Part shown: one piece after another, positions 1 to 10,859 of the stretch
Numbering within the stretch: the stretch's first letter is position 1
Layout: every line of letters starts with the position of its first letter
Assembly: GCF_000237925.1 (NCBI RefSeq)
Contig: NC_031495.1
Span: 14,333,749-14,397,748, forward strand
Source: Schistosoma mansoni
Lineage: Eukaryota; Platyhelminthes; Trematoda; Strigeidida; Schistosomatidae
Length of the DNA stretch: 64,000 nt
Direction: 5' to 3'
The notes under the pieces: generated by a model
The model's database searches: none
Seen by the model: only the letters and a program-made list of their open reading frames with translations
What the model was told of the DNA's origin: nothing
Translations under genes and position numbers: made by a program

Positions 1-220
1 AACGGAAGTTAACCAAATTGATAGTAATCGTATGATATAATTTGTTTCATTATAAGTTACACAAAAATTTAACAAAAATGATGGCCACAAATAAAAAGTA
101 AACTTCTCAATATTGTTTGCTAATCTTAACTAGCACGAGATTCAAGTCGAGGATTCCTCCCGACTACTTACAATAAGGTAGAATTTCAAGATCATAAATC
201 TTCTTTGTTATTTTACTTAC

Positions 221-295
221 GTTTTTATAATACCAACTGCATTCATGTGATCCAAGTGAATTTCATGTGCCTGTATATTAACTTCTGAATTTAAT
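221..295 (-). CDS. MOCS3: MOCS3 exon: LNSEV beta-strand segment
   Basis: This 75-nt exon between a TGCAG acceptor and a GTAAGT donor encodes [18 protein letters not shown] and six further residues. It matches the family stretch that follows the Rossmann helix (LNS.V....) and the start of the region before the conserved DCSDN segment. It ends two bases into a codon. No further exon was found in 1-215. Confidence 0.82.
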
Positions 296-3200
296 CTGCA
301 TATAATATAGTTACAATTTATAGACATACTCCATACATCTATCCGCAAGTGAATGAACTTTCAACATATTTATTGTCGACTCTGAATGTGCAACTTGACG
401 ATGAAGATTATTTAATTCAACTTTATCATCATCAACAAGACCGATTGTGCCTGTAAAACAATTGAGATATAAAAAAAAACTATATTACGATTGGAAGTAA
501 ATTCTTAAACAGTTGATTGTTGACTGTTTATGATAAAAACCCACTCAGATATTTTTAACATTCAGAATTAGGGATTGTTTCTAGGATAAAATTCCCCAGT
601 CAGTGACTTATGCCCCACGAGGAATAACAGGTATAAGTAGTGTATTAAGTAAATTCAATACTAAAAATGTAATGTTTTAATAAAATGAAAACAATTTTTC
701 TTAGTTTTACACAGTAATATACAACATATGTATGCAACAATAAACTTTTTTATAAGGCAGTCGACACTAAATTAGCAAATCTCTTGTTTTACACTTGGTT
801 TGGGGATTAAATGTGATATGAAGCTAACATTTTATACATGAGCCTTAGATTAACAAGATCAGTTAATAAAAGGTATGAAAGTGATATCGAAAATTCATCA
901 TTGTAATTTACTATGCATTTCACTTCGTTCGTTTCACAATGTGCTTCTGCTATTTATCAAACCCGACAAGAATAAGAATACGAATTTGGATTGTCGCATG
1001 TCACGAAACTAAGTAGAAACTGGTCATTAAACTCCATTTTATTCAAGAGAGATCTCTCTACTTCGATTATTATACTTACGGAACTATTTCCCTCTTTTCA
1101 TTAGTTCGTTAGAAATTGACTAATTGATCCAGATTTAGATGATTAGTTACGTACGCCCGTTACCCCTCATGGAGAAGCATAGGCTTCTCATCATCCAACT
1201 CTGTCTTGGGCAATCCTTTCCAGTCGTTTCGAGTTGCTATTCATCCTTTCCATGTCTGCTTTCAATTCTCGACGCAGTGTGTTCTTGGCCTTCCTCTTTT
1301 TCGTGTCTCTTCAGGATTCCAAGTTAGAGCTTGCTTTGTGATGCAGTTTGATGGTTTTTCTAATGTATATCCTATCCACTTCCAACGTCTTTTCCGAATT
1401 TCCTCCCCAGCCAGAAGTTGGTTTGTTTTCTCCCACAATAGGTTGCTGCTGATGGTATCCAGTCAACGGACATCCAGTATTTTACGTAGAGAACTGTTTG
1501 TAAATACTTGTACGTTTTTGATGATGGTTGTAGTAGTTCTCCACGTTTCAGCTCCGTACAGTAGAACTGTCGTGACGTTCGTATTGAAGATTCTAACTCT
1601 GATGTTGGCTGACAGTTGTTTTGAGTGCCATATATTCCTCAACTGTAGAAATGTTGTCCTTGCTTTGCCGATCCTCGCCTTTACATCTGTATCAGATCCT
1701 CCACTTTCATCGACGATGCTGACCAGGTACGTGAAAGTGCCCACATCTTCCCGAGCTTCTCCATCAAGTGTGATTGTGTTGGTGTTCTCTGTGTTGTATT
1801 CCAGGATCTTAATTTTTTCCTTGTGTATGTTGAGGCCTACTGATGCAGCGGCTTCTGATACACTGGTTGTTTTTATCTGCATTTGTTAGTGTGTATGGGA
1901 TAGAAGGGTCAGGTCATTTGTGAAGTCCAAATTGTCTAGTTACGTCCAAGTTGACAATTGCATTCCGTTCTTCCCTTCAGATGTCGAAGTATTCATAATT
2001 TAGTTGACTACCAGAAGAAAGGGAAAAGAGATTAGGCAGTCTTGTCTGATTCCGGTCCTTACTTGAAATGCGTCTGTCGACTGTCCTTCATGCACAACTT
2101 TACAGTGTAGTCCACTATATGAATTCCATATGATGTTGACAATCTTCTCAGGTATGCCATATTATCGAGAAAGGTTCTATAAGGTTCTCCTGTCCATAAT
2201 GTCAAACGCCTTCTCATAGTCAAGATAGTTGATGTGTAGTGAAGAATTCCATTGAATTGACTGCTCAAAAATAATCCATAATGTAGCAATTTGGTTTATG
2301 CATAACCGATCCTTACGGAATCCGATCTGTTGATCTCGAAGTTGGGCGTCTATTGAATCTTTCATCCGGTTCAGCAACACTGTTGAAAACTCCCCCGAGT
2401 ACTGATAGTAGTCAGATGGCTCTGTAGTTCTTACACTTGCTGAGATCTCCTTTCTTTTGTATCTTGATGAGGTATCATTCTTTCCAGTCTGTTGGCACTT
2501 GTTCTTACTCCTAAATCATCCTGAATAGAACATGGGGCATCTTTGCAGTTATTTCTATGTCTGACTTTAGTGCTTCCGATGGTATATTGTTAGGTCCTGA
2601 TGCTTTCTCATTCTTGATTTGTCTGATGGCCATCCTGATTTCTTCCATCGTTGAAGTGACATCTATAGGAAGGTCTGTAGATGCTGCTTCGATATCCAGT
2701 GGATTCAATGGAGCTGGCCATTTTAAGAGTTCCTCGAATTGTTTCAACTATCTATCCCATTGTTATTGAACTTCAGTGATGGGCTTGCCTTCTTTTTCCT
2801 TGAACGATCTCTCTGGTTTAAAATATTTGTCTGATAGTTTTTTCGTCCTGTCATATAGTTGTTTCATATTTACTTATCTTGTGGCTTTTTCCTGCTGTCA
2901 CTGCTAGGTCTTCGACGTATTTCTGCTTGTCGGCTCTAAGGCTCCTCTTCACTCACTTGTTTGCTTTTGTGTATTCACCTTGTGCCTTGACTTTTTCTGT
3001 TCTTGTTCGACTGTTGTTAATTGCTATCTTCTTGTTCTTCCTTTCTTGAATCTTATCTACGGTCCCGATAGAGACCTATTACTTACGATGATGCTTATTG
3101 AGGCCCAGAACCTCCTGACACGTTGAAAGCAGTGCTTTTTTCATCCCTTTCTAGTTGTTTTCTATAGCAGTTTCCTCTTTTTGGGTAGATCTTTTACGAC

Positions 3201-6200
3201 TTGGAACCAGTTGTTCAGTTATCTTGAATTGGTTGAGTTTGTCAGTATCTCGAAGGAAGGTTGTATTGAACCTTAGTAATGCTGTTACCCCAATTGTCCA
3301 GTGTTTCTTCAGCTTCAGTTTCATCTTGGCAACCACCAGGTAGTGATCTGAAGCTATTTTAGCTCCTCTCCTGGTCCTCATGTCTTCCATTGACCTTTTG
3401 AATATGTTACTGATGCAAATATGATTTATCTGGTTCTCTGTGATGTGATCTGGTGAGATCCATGTTGTTTTGTGTATGCGTTTGTGTGGAAATATTGTGC
3501 CGCCTATAACCAATTTGTTGAATACACATAGATTTGCAAATTTCTCCCCATTTTCATTTTTCTCTCCCAGTCCATGTCGTCTCATTTTATCTTCATATCC
3601 GGTGTTGTCCATTCCGACTTTAGCGTTTAGATATCCAATCAGGATGGTCAGGTCCATTCTTAGGAACTTCGCTATGATCGATTGAAGCCTCGAGTAGAAC
3701 TGGTGGGTGCATAACACTGGATAACATTCACTATAATTCCCTCCTTATTTTGAGGGATGATTTGATGACCCTCGGTCCATGAGATTCCCATTCTATAAGT
3801 GCTTCTCATGCCTCTTTAGACAGCATCAGAGAAACTCCCTGAGTGTGTGGAGCATTTTCCTTTTTATGACTGGAGTACAGCAGCATCTCTCCTGTATCTA
3901 GCCTTCGCTATCCAGGTTGGGCCCAATGGGCTAATTCCGGGAAACGCCAAGTTGTATCTCCTCATTTCCGTAGCTATTCGACTGCTCCTCCCAATCTCCC
4001 AGATTGTCCGGACGTCCCATGTACCTATATTAATTATTGCTCTAGTTGTTAGAAGGGACATCGGCTTCGTGACTTCCGAAGGATCTCGGCTTTCATCATG
4101 AGGTGCCATAATTCTTTCTTCAACTCCCAGGACAGAGTTTAAATGCTTTAAATTGTTTATCCTGATTAGCGTATTTTTTGGCAAGGTTATTTTCTAAGGG
4201 ATAGGGTTGCCGACTTCATGCCCAACCCTCTTCCTTCACCCGAGTTTGGGACCAGTAGTAACCCTAAAAGAGCTACAGGAGGAGTTTTAAAAGATTACCT
4301 TAGTTAATTATAAAGTTTGTATTATATTTGCATAACCAGCGTAGATCTTGACATAAATGTGCATTAGTCAATGTTGCTTTAACATATCAATGAAGCAAGA
4401 TGAAATTAACAAGATGAACAACAAAGGAGTAAAAATAATAGTGGTAGTGATGATAATAAGAAAAAACAAGCATTCAAAATACGGTTCCCGAAAAGACAGG
4501 ATGAACAGGTGTGTATGAAGGGACAATGGGACTCAATATCTGGGGCTAGATAAAGAGTAAATCCACTTGTGTTATTGCGGCTGATTCTGGTATATATCAC
4601 CCAATGTATTCAACCACTGATCACGGATATCGCGTGGACCCCCAACCAGATAGTCTTCATTTACCAACAATGTTCCGAGCAAACATCAATGGCTTCATAA
4701 ACAGATGCCATGTTTTGATTTGGCCTATTCCCTAGCTTTCTTCCAACCTAAAACTATGCCAGCAAACACCGCGTGTCAAGATAGACGATGGTTGGGTATA
4801 CGTAAGACATACTCAAGATAACAAAAGATGAGTTACATGAGTTGCTTCGAAATATGACATACCAACTCCAGCAGCGGCAAGGTAAACTGCGGCTGGACAT
4901 CCAAGACCTCCACATCCCACAATAAGTACACGTCCAGACCGAAGTTTTAGTTGACCTGTATCAAAAACAGAAAAATTAACTAGGTGGGTAAGTTTAAAGG
5001 ACTGATCTGAAAACAACTCTTACAACTAAATTGGGAGAGAACATTTGTATCATAGTCGAGGTTGTAATTACAATAATTTTGCCTGATTCTAAACTCATCG
5101 TTGCTTTATTTCCAGAGTAATAGCAATGCCCAAACTTGTCATTAATTTTTTCTATTATCTTTACTCTGAGTGATAAAAATAGTAAGCACCTTTTATTATT
5201 TAGATCCGTTTATTTGACCCTACTTAATATATATATATATATAGGGCCTTGCGTAGTAAAAGGACAGGAAATATCTTTTAAAGTAATTTGGTTTTTTTAA
5301 CATGCCAATGGGAAGCGCTTTTTAATGTATAAGATGTTCAAAATATCACTTAATCTTGTTTTTACCCGTTTGTCATTACAATGAAATGTAATCTTCAGTT
5401 TGCATACTTTCAAAGTTAACTGGAAATAATTTGTGGTCACTGGCAACGTCACCACAATTGACACATCTTTTAGTGCATTAATGTACTAGTTTTTATGTAC
5501 CATAAATATATAAATATTTTCATTCAACAAAAATGTCGTCTACAATATGATTATTGACGCTAAACAAATACAGTGACAGTGAGTAGCCTTGGGGGACATA
5601 GCTTGTATCCTTTAAATCTAATTATGCCACTGAGTAACATGGATCCAGATCTCTGCAAGAGCATTAGTTTCCCCAAAGCTTAAGATAGATTTTTCCGATG
5701 AATTCCAAACAGAACGAAAGTGAAGTTTGATTTCATCTTGGTGGATCTTGAAAAAAGCAGTAAATACAGACCTTTTCATTAGTTCATTATATCATCCACG
5801 TTATTCAAAAGTAATGTTGACTTTATTTGGTACTCTAATTCTATGGTTTGATAAATTTGATTGGTGAATAGGTTAAACTGCATTTATCAGAAGTTTTGTG
5901 GATATTTTAGTAATTTTATGGTTGAATTCATGAGTCAATTGAAGTTAATCCACCATGGAAAACCTGAAAGCACTGAACGGTCGTTTCGTCCTACTGTGGG
6001 ACTCTTCAGCAGTGCGCATACACGATCCCGCCTGGCGAGATTCAAACCCAGGACCTACCAGTCTCGCGCGCGAACGCCTAATCTCTAGACCACTGAGTCG
6101 GCATCCAACGGTGTTAATGTCTAACTCCAACCGATCCACAAAATTGAGCAACCGTCCACCATTGTCTTCAGTGAGTTATTGTCTCACAACAGAACCAGTT

Positions 6201-6978
6201 GAACTCCACTAGTCACTGTTTCTCACTAGAATGCCAGGAAATACCTCTTGAAGCCAGTCACTAGTGAGTACATGATTAATATTAGTGTTTCCAGGTTTTC
6301 CAGGTGGTCTAGCTTCAACTGAATCATGAATTCAATTANNNNNNNNNNNNNNNNNNNNNNNNNNNNNNNNNNNNNNNNNNNNNNNNNNNNNNNNNNNNNN
6401 NNNNNNNNNNNNNNNNNNNNNNNNNNNNNNNNNNNNNNNNNNNNNNNNNNNNNNNNNNNNNNNNNNNNNNNNNNNNNNNNNNNNNNNNNNNNNNNNNNNN
6501 NNNNNNNNNNNNNNNNNNNNNNNNNNNNNNNNNNNNNNTAAAATTATTAAAACCTCCATAAAACCCCTTCTGACAATAATCATATACTCACTAGTGACTG
6601 GCTTCAAGAGGTATTTCCTGGCATTCTAGTGAGAAACAGTGACTAGTGGAGTTCAACTGGTTCTGTTGTGAGACAATAACTCACTGAAGACAATGGTGGA
6701 CGGTTGCTCAATTTTGTGGATCGGTTGGAGTTAGACATTAACACCGTTGGATGCCGACTCAGTGGTCTAGAGATTAGGCGTTCGCGCGCGAGACTGGTAG
6801 GTCCTGGGTTTGAATCTCGCGAGGCGGTATCCAAAATGCATTTACACAAAAATATAAGCATGGATATTTTTGTGAAGTATTCTAGGTGAGACATAAACTG
6901 ACCTGAAACACCGAACTGAGGAAGAATGAGCTGTCTGCTGTATCGAGAAATCTCTGAAGGTGTTAGATCACATTTCTC
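221..6978 (-). CDS. MOCS3: MOCS3/UBA4-type adenylyltransferase, four internal exons (partial gene)
   Basis: This is the E1-like enzyme that adenylates the C-terminal glycine of a ubiquitin-like sulfur carrier (MOCS2A/URM1) for molybdopterin synthesis and tRNA thiolation in the cytosol. Four exons read in order on the minus strand: 6978-6903, 4955-4863, 450-330 and 295-221. The first encodes [15 protein letters not shown]. The second encodes the ATP-binding loop VGCGGLGCP followed by [11 protein letters not shown]. The third encodes [16 protein letters not shown], with the Asp that binds Mg-ATP and the conserved Asn/Arg/Gln of the family. The fourth encodes [15 protein letters not shown]. Introns are GT..AG, and codon phases match at all three junctions (G|GT, G|GC, GA|A). 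The N-terminal exon lies above 6978 and was not located. The catalytic-cysteine and rhodanese parts would lie beyond the window's left edge. Naming rests on similarity to MOCS3/MoeB/ThiF; ThiF-domain relatives (UBA5, MoeB) fit less well than MOCS3. Confidence 0.9.
330..450 (-). CDS. MOCS3: MOCS3 exon: LVDxDxVExxNLxRQ motif
   Basis: This 121-nt exon completes the split glycine codon of the exon at 4863-4955. It encodes [18 protein letters not shown] and then a helix. Residues of this motif contact ATP and Mg in MoeB/MOCS3 structures. The donor GTATGT at 329-324 gives the phase needed by the next exon. A competing donor a few bases upstream would put a stop codon into the next exon, so it was not chosen. 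Confidence 0.88.
598..640 (+). mobile_element. Orphan 3' end of the RTE-like LINE (family 1)
   Basis: About 40 bp matches the terminal bases of LINE family 1 (GCCCCACGAGG..TAACAGG followed by a TAAG-like tail). It is comparable to the ends at 46310-46392 and, reversed, at 36306-36350. It is too short to carry coding sequence. Confidence 0.5.
1143..4290 (-). mobile_element. Near full-length, degenerate RTE-like LINE (family 1) in a MOCS3 intron
   Basis: This is a non-LTR retrotransposon on the same strand as the host gene, with one APE endonuclease plus reverse transcriptase frame now broken into many pieces. The endonuclease start lies near 4070-4010 ([10 protein letters not shown]). The endonuclease centre is at 3717-3300 ([19 protein letters not shown], then [14 protein letters not shown]). 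The RT thumb region is near 2700-2550, the RT core at 2380-2180 (FRKDRLC.., DYEKAFD), and the C-terminal part at 1882-1463 (LLYGAETWR). The catalytic FADD box near 1950 reads FTND, so the copy is dead. The 5' UTR is recognisable at about 4200-4290, and the 3' end has a remnant TTAC tail near 1143. The clade label (RTE-like, SR2/Perere group) is from memory of the family. Confidence 0.85.
4390..4830 (-). mobile_element. 3' fragment of a second LINE family (family 2)
   Basis: This is the degenerate C-terminus plus 3' UTR of a LINE whose reading frame ends in a [17 protein letters not shown] motif. It aligns by eye, in the same order, with 7380-7960, 22620-23180 and 57130-57660 (a GACCCC.AACC.GATAGTC..CATTTACCAACAATG block, then the CATGTTTTG.TTTGGCC block). 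Its right end stops about 30 bp before the MOCS3 exon at 4863. Confidence 0.6.
4863..4955 (-). CDS. MOCS3: MOCS3 exon: nucleotide-binding GxGGLG loop
   Basis: This 93-nt exon has a TACAG acceptor and a GTATGT donor. It holds [19 protein letters not shown], the beta strand and glycine-rich loop that bind ATP in E1-like enzymes. The gene's introns are crowded with repeats: a LINE 3' end stops about 30 bp below this exon, and a SINE block fills the intron above it. Confidence 0.92.
5229..5243. repeat. Short (TA)n microsatellite
   Basis: A run of alternating TA. Similar tracts occur at about 28025-28038, 36230-36246, 46212-46232, 52683-52698, 54264-54284 and 60853-60872. Several of them sit at repeat boundaries. 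Confidence 0.9.
5886..6290 (-). mobile_element. Hammerhead tRNA-like SINE (family B), full unit
   Basis: Read on the minus strand, the unit has a 5' segment (CACTAGTGACTGGCTTCAAG), then a tRNA-like part with an A-box-like TGGTCTAGAG and a B-box-like GGTTTGAATC. A type I hammerhead follows, then a 3' segment (CCATGG.GG.TTAACTTCAATTG) ending at the unit boundary near 5886. It shares all parts with the copies at 51040, 52110 and 53926. The neighbouring copy right of the gap is an inverted duplicate of its right half. Confidence 0.85.
5969..6016 (-). ncRNA. Type I hammerhead ribozyme in family B SINE, core preserved
   Basis: On the minus strand a six-base stem I (GCACTG/CAGTGC) encloses the core CTGAAGA. 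Stem II (GTCC/GGAC) follows, then GAAA and a very short stem III closing on GTT. All invariant bases of the CUGANGA/GAAA core are present, and the cleavage triplet is GUU, which fits the NUH rule. Activity is inferred. Confidence 0.7.
6291..6338 (+). mobile_element. Truncated 3' segment of a plus-oriented family B SINE
   Basis: TTTCCAGGTTTTCCA.GTGGTCTAGC through TCATGAATTCAATTA matches the part of family B that follows the hammerhead. It runs into the N gap and appears to continue at 6539-6573 on the far side. Confidence 0.7.
6339..6538. other. Assembly gap (200 N)
   Basis: Exactly 200 unknown bases, the same length as the gap at 50730, so this is a fixed-size placeholder. It lies between two inverted copies of one SINE. 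Confidence 0.99.
6539..6832 (+). mobile_element. Family B SINE: end of one unit joined to the 5' two-thirds of another
   Basis: Bases 6539-6573 (ending in ACCCCTTCTGAC) match the 3' end of a family B unit. From 6574 (AATAATCATATACTCACTAG) the 5' part of a second unit follows directly, through the A box (TGGTCTAGAG) and B box (GGTTTGAATC). It stops near 6832, before the hammerhead. It is almost identical, inverted, to 6030-6290. Confidence 0.8.
6903..6978 (-). CDS. MOCS3: MOCS3 exon: E1 entry motif RYSRQ
   Basis: This 76-nt exon is flanked by an acceptor (TTTTACAG) and a donor (GTCAGT). It encodes 25 residues plus one base and includes [16 protein letters not shown], the hallmark that precedes the Rossmann fold in MOCS3, MoeB and ThiF. 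It begins in phase 0, so the missing upstream exon should end on a whole codon. Confidence 0.9.
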
Positions 6979-7379
6979 CTGTAAAAGTATGATTCAAAAC
7001 ATTGCGAAAACTGTAGCGAAAAGCAGTAAGCCTAAGATATTATAAACTTACAAAATATGAGCTTGGGATTCGTTAACTGAACGTGGAAAACAAACACCAA
7101 TTAACTTGGAAAAGGCCCATCCCTAACTTTTTATCAAAGGTTAACATAAAACACCGATAGAGTTTTTCCAGCAAGTCGAAAAACCATAACAGGTACGAGA
7201 ATTCCCATGTTTTTGCAGCGCCAAGCTTATTCCTTCTTGAAACATTCATAAGATCTTCAATTTTAAGCTTAACATAGGGAGATATTCTCCCTAAAACTTT
7301 TGTGTTTTACTAGACAGTTAATCATAAGCAAAGCATATTTGCATTAGTTCAAATTTTCACATCACACTAGTACAGAAAG

Positions 7380-8560
7380 ATGAGATTATCAAGGCAAACA
7401 TGAGAGAAGAAAAATTGGTAACACTATCAGTGGTAGTAAAAGACGGTAGGCACAGACAATATGATTCAAATAGACAAGGTGAATCCACAGAATAAAGTGT
7501 ATAACTTATGACAAATTAAGAAAAAGCATAAAAGTATCTGAGCCAATGCAACCGATTCTGAGCCGTGTCACCAACGTCTCTCCCTATGGGCAACAGTAAT
7601 TGCATGGAATTCAATATATTTAACTTCACCTACCAACATAAAGCACACCAACAGCCAGTGACTTTGTGTACGGATCCAACTCCTTGGTTTGGGCTGTCCT
7701 ACTTTTCTTCTAACTCACTCCTAAGCTAACGGACACTGTGCATAGAGACAGACGTAATCCATGTCCGTAGCATTTCAGCTGATGAAGATTCGGTATCTCA
7801 TCATCCGGTTTTCCACACTCCCCTAATGCTTTGGGTTTAACCTCAGCGTATCTCACCCGATGGTCCCGAAGTACTCGTAAAATCCTTCAGACACGATAAA
7901 ATACTAGTAACCTATGTATATCTACCGTCGAAGGCAGCCTTTAACAGCCCCTTAAGTTTTCCATGATCCCATCGAGATACTAATTGCTAAGTAATCTTCG
8001 GTCACTACCTTGCCCAACTAGTCCCCAAAATAAGGACATGGCTTGGACGGATATGTAACTATTTTTCAAATAAACCAAGTCGAATGGAAGTGAATTACAG
8101 TAAGAAAAACATTATTATATCTATGATTTTAAACAAAACAAATCCTAGAGTCTTTCCCATTTATTCGCTGACGCTCATATCTTACGAATGGGGCAATCAG
8201 CATGCTCTAACGCAATCCTGGATGTAATATGCTTTCATATATTTCCTGATAACAGCCATAAAGTAGGACAGAACGAACTACTGAGCAGTGTGTCCACCCT
8301 TTAGTTGGGAGATGTACATCTTGTCTGTACCAAAGGTGAAGCAAGTTGACAGAAGCGAAGCGAGTTTTCTGAACACGTGCTGACACTTAACCAAGCGCCA
8401 ACTCACTAGAATCGATGAAACTTCGACAGGTGAACTGGTAAACGCATTGAACTATTTCACTCCTTACCATCAGTTTAGACGTTGAAGTACACCAGTACAC
8501 AAGTGGAAAATTTTGACAGTCCTGACGTTCAACATTTGATGTCCCTAGTTCTGGCACAAG
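7380..8560 (-). mobile_element. Degenerate 3' half of LINE family 2
   Basis: On the minus strand this matches, in the same order, the copy at 22620-23720: a 3' UTR, then the block corresponding to the [10 protein letters not shown] region (about 7760-7560), then RT-distal coding sequence up to about 8560. Many stops and frame shifts remain. It lies inside the 5' part of the MOCS3 locus. Confidence 0.55.
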
Positions 8561-9310
8561 TTATCTATAAGCTTTAACACAGTTTGAGTAAAGAGCTCTT
8601 ACAAAGTTCACCATCTATAAATGATAAACACCGCTACGAAACCCCTTGGTCAGCGAAGTCAAATAGTACCTTTAAGTCAACAACACACTATAGCCGGATG
8701 CTGGTAACTATAGCTTTGTTTGAAAACCTGATAGAGGGTGGATATTTGATCTACAAAACGAAATTCATATCTGAAATCACCCTGGTTTTCTTGGTTCGCT
8801 CAAAAACTTTTGTTAAGCGTAGAGTGATTACTGATGAAAAGTTTAAATACTGTACTAGTCAAATCATTCAACGTTGGTTTACAAGAGGGTTGTGGTTGTT
8901 CCTCATAAGCTTGAACGGTTAACAGTCAATGACAGTCAAGTAGGATCACCTCCAGATTCAGGACCTCAGTCACCCTGTGGCACTAGACCGCTATCCTTCA
9001 AGATTGGTTTATCAGGTCTTGATGATTTCCTTTGTTCTATGTTAGTCATTATCTTTTGAACTTCGTTAAGATAGGAGATTTTGTGTTGAATTTCTATTCA
9101 TGTTACGTGGAAATGGGAAACTGGAGACCAGTTGAAGTGTTTTTACTTTTTGCCCTCCGTTTGAATTGCCTAGGACAAGTAGTTCTCCAACAAGTCTTTT
9201 ATAAAGATAATTTCACTAATGCTTAATTTCTTGTTACCGGTTTGTGCATGGTGTTATATAGAAGCCCTGAATGTAAAGTAAATGGTTTTATCCTTAATAA
9301 ACTCCAATAT
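8561..9310. other. Unassigned stretch with short open frames
   Basis: Open frames of 60-112 codons occur on the plus strand (8584-8922, 8874-9059, 9032-9226), but I see no domain, splice structure or family match. It is flanked by LINE family 2 pieces on both sides, so decayed LINE sequence is a possibility. Confidence 0.3.
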
Positions 9311-9319
9311 CATTTTAAT

Positions 9320-9660
9320 AATATGGAGGTTCGACAGCGTGTGTTCGGGCAAAGTGACGACAATTCAGATGATGTCACCATCTTGAAAACCTACACTCGA
9401 TGGCTTGGACATGTGCTATGAACGTCAACCCAGTAAATTTCACACCGTGCATCATTTGCCGACCCTGGGACTGGTTGGAAAAAGAGGAGAGGTGGTCAAT
9501 TTACATGATACCGTGGTATGGAAGAAAGGTGTGCAGAAATGACATCTGTCGACTCTTTGAGACTCCCTAGTTCGATTCGAGAGGAATTGCAACACAGTGG
9601 TTTGGGATGTTATTAGACATGACTCAGAATAGGAGCCAGTAACGGTTTTGCAGTAAATTT
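9320..9660 (+). mobile_element. 3' coding end of LINE family 2, plus orientation
   Basis: The plus strand reads a broken version of the family 2 C-terminus: VRQRVFG near 9334, TRWLGHVL near 9395, then GWKKRRGGQ near 9470. The same order of motifs is seen at 57573-57300 on the other strand. Confidence 0.6.
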
Positions 9661-10409
9661 CTTTTACTTCATAAAGGTAGAACCTTTTTAACCTAAAGAA
9701 TTTCTGGTCATATTCGTACTAAAGGAAATGGTTTTTCCGTCATAACTTTTTACGTACCTACTCGTCACCATTCATCCACCATCTCTTATTTTCATACCTT
9801 CCGATATTTCTTCGCAAACTTATTTCCTTAGTGTGAGGCATATTTATTTTGATGTTCCTTTGTACTAATACTACTGTTCGAATAAATAAGTGGCACACCC
9901 AAAGGCCTCTCTTAAACAGTGGAAAATCGACCAGCGAGCACTAGTTGAAGCGGCATAAAGTCACTTTAGATATATAATAAAACATCACTGCCCATACCTC
10001 GGAAGGTCCCAGAGTTTAAATAGCCATCTCTGGGTTAACTACAAAATTAGATATCTACTGTGGCAATCAAACATAACCATTATTTCCGGTGGCCCCAAAC
10101 GAAATGGTTTGTCTTAACATTTGAAGGGTGTTCTAGGTGACAATGTGACAAGGACAAAACAGAGGGCGTGGTAACTTAATTTCAGAATGTCTACATTCAA
10201 CGCAGAATCAGTGATTAAGCGTGAGGTACTCAGTTTAGACATCTGTCAGGCCACAGTATAAAAAGTACCAGAATAATTAAATGCATAAAAGCCAGCAGGA
10301 TCGGATTACGAACACCTGTTGTTGCCCAGACAACTTTAAATACATATTAACAACACATCACAGCAATATCCAGAATCCCGCCAGCCAGTGTACTTTATTA
10401 ATCGACTAG

Positions 10410-10650
10410 GAGGAAACTACGGGAACTCCCCCACAATACGGGACCAATAATGACCTTCGATTAATCGACTGTGGCCTGGCGAGTATAGCTTCCAAAATGT
10501 TAGAACGCGTCATCCTGTGCAATGAATTTTCTACCGTCAATGAAAGCTGAGAAAGGTTCAGATACAATAGAGAGTCAGTAATTTGGTCGATATTACCTTC
10601 GACAAGAACCTTCACATTAAGCTGCTATTGAGTTTTTTTTTTAAAAATTG
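10410..10650 (+). mobile_element. Possible LINE reverse transcriptase fragment
   Basis: The plus strand reads GLASIASKMLERVILCNEF, which resembles the RPISL.SIASK.LE.IIL region at the entry to a LINE reverse transcriptase, followed by a degenerate continuation with a stop. The match is short. Family 2 is the likely source. Confidence 0.3.
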
Positions 10651-10859
10651 GGGACCACCAGACACCTAATTTTGTGAGTAAACCTTGTGCCAAAGAAATC
10701 ACTTTTCGAATTACGCTTATCACTATTTCGAAATGGACAAATTAAGAGGTGGGAACATACCATCTGGCGTTCACCGTTGAGAACAATTTTAAAGCAAGCG
10801 GTTGTTATGTGTTTGAAAATCACATCACTCAATATCTCTAGGACAAGCTCTTGTTAATC

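Noticed and set aside
1206-1889. 227-codon plus-strand frame
   Set aside because: It is the antisense shadow of the LINE's C-terminal region, whose minus strand gives the recognisable LLYGAETWR protein.
6326-6607. Open frames across the N gap
   Set aside because: They consist of unknown bases.
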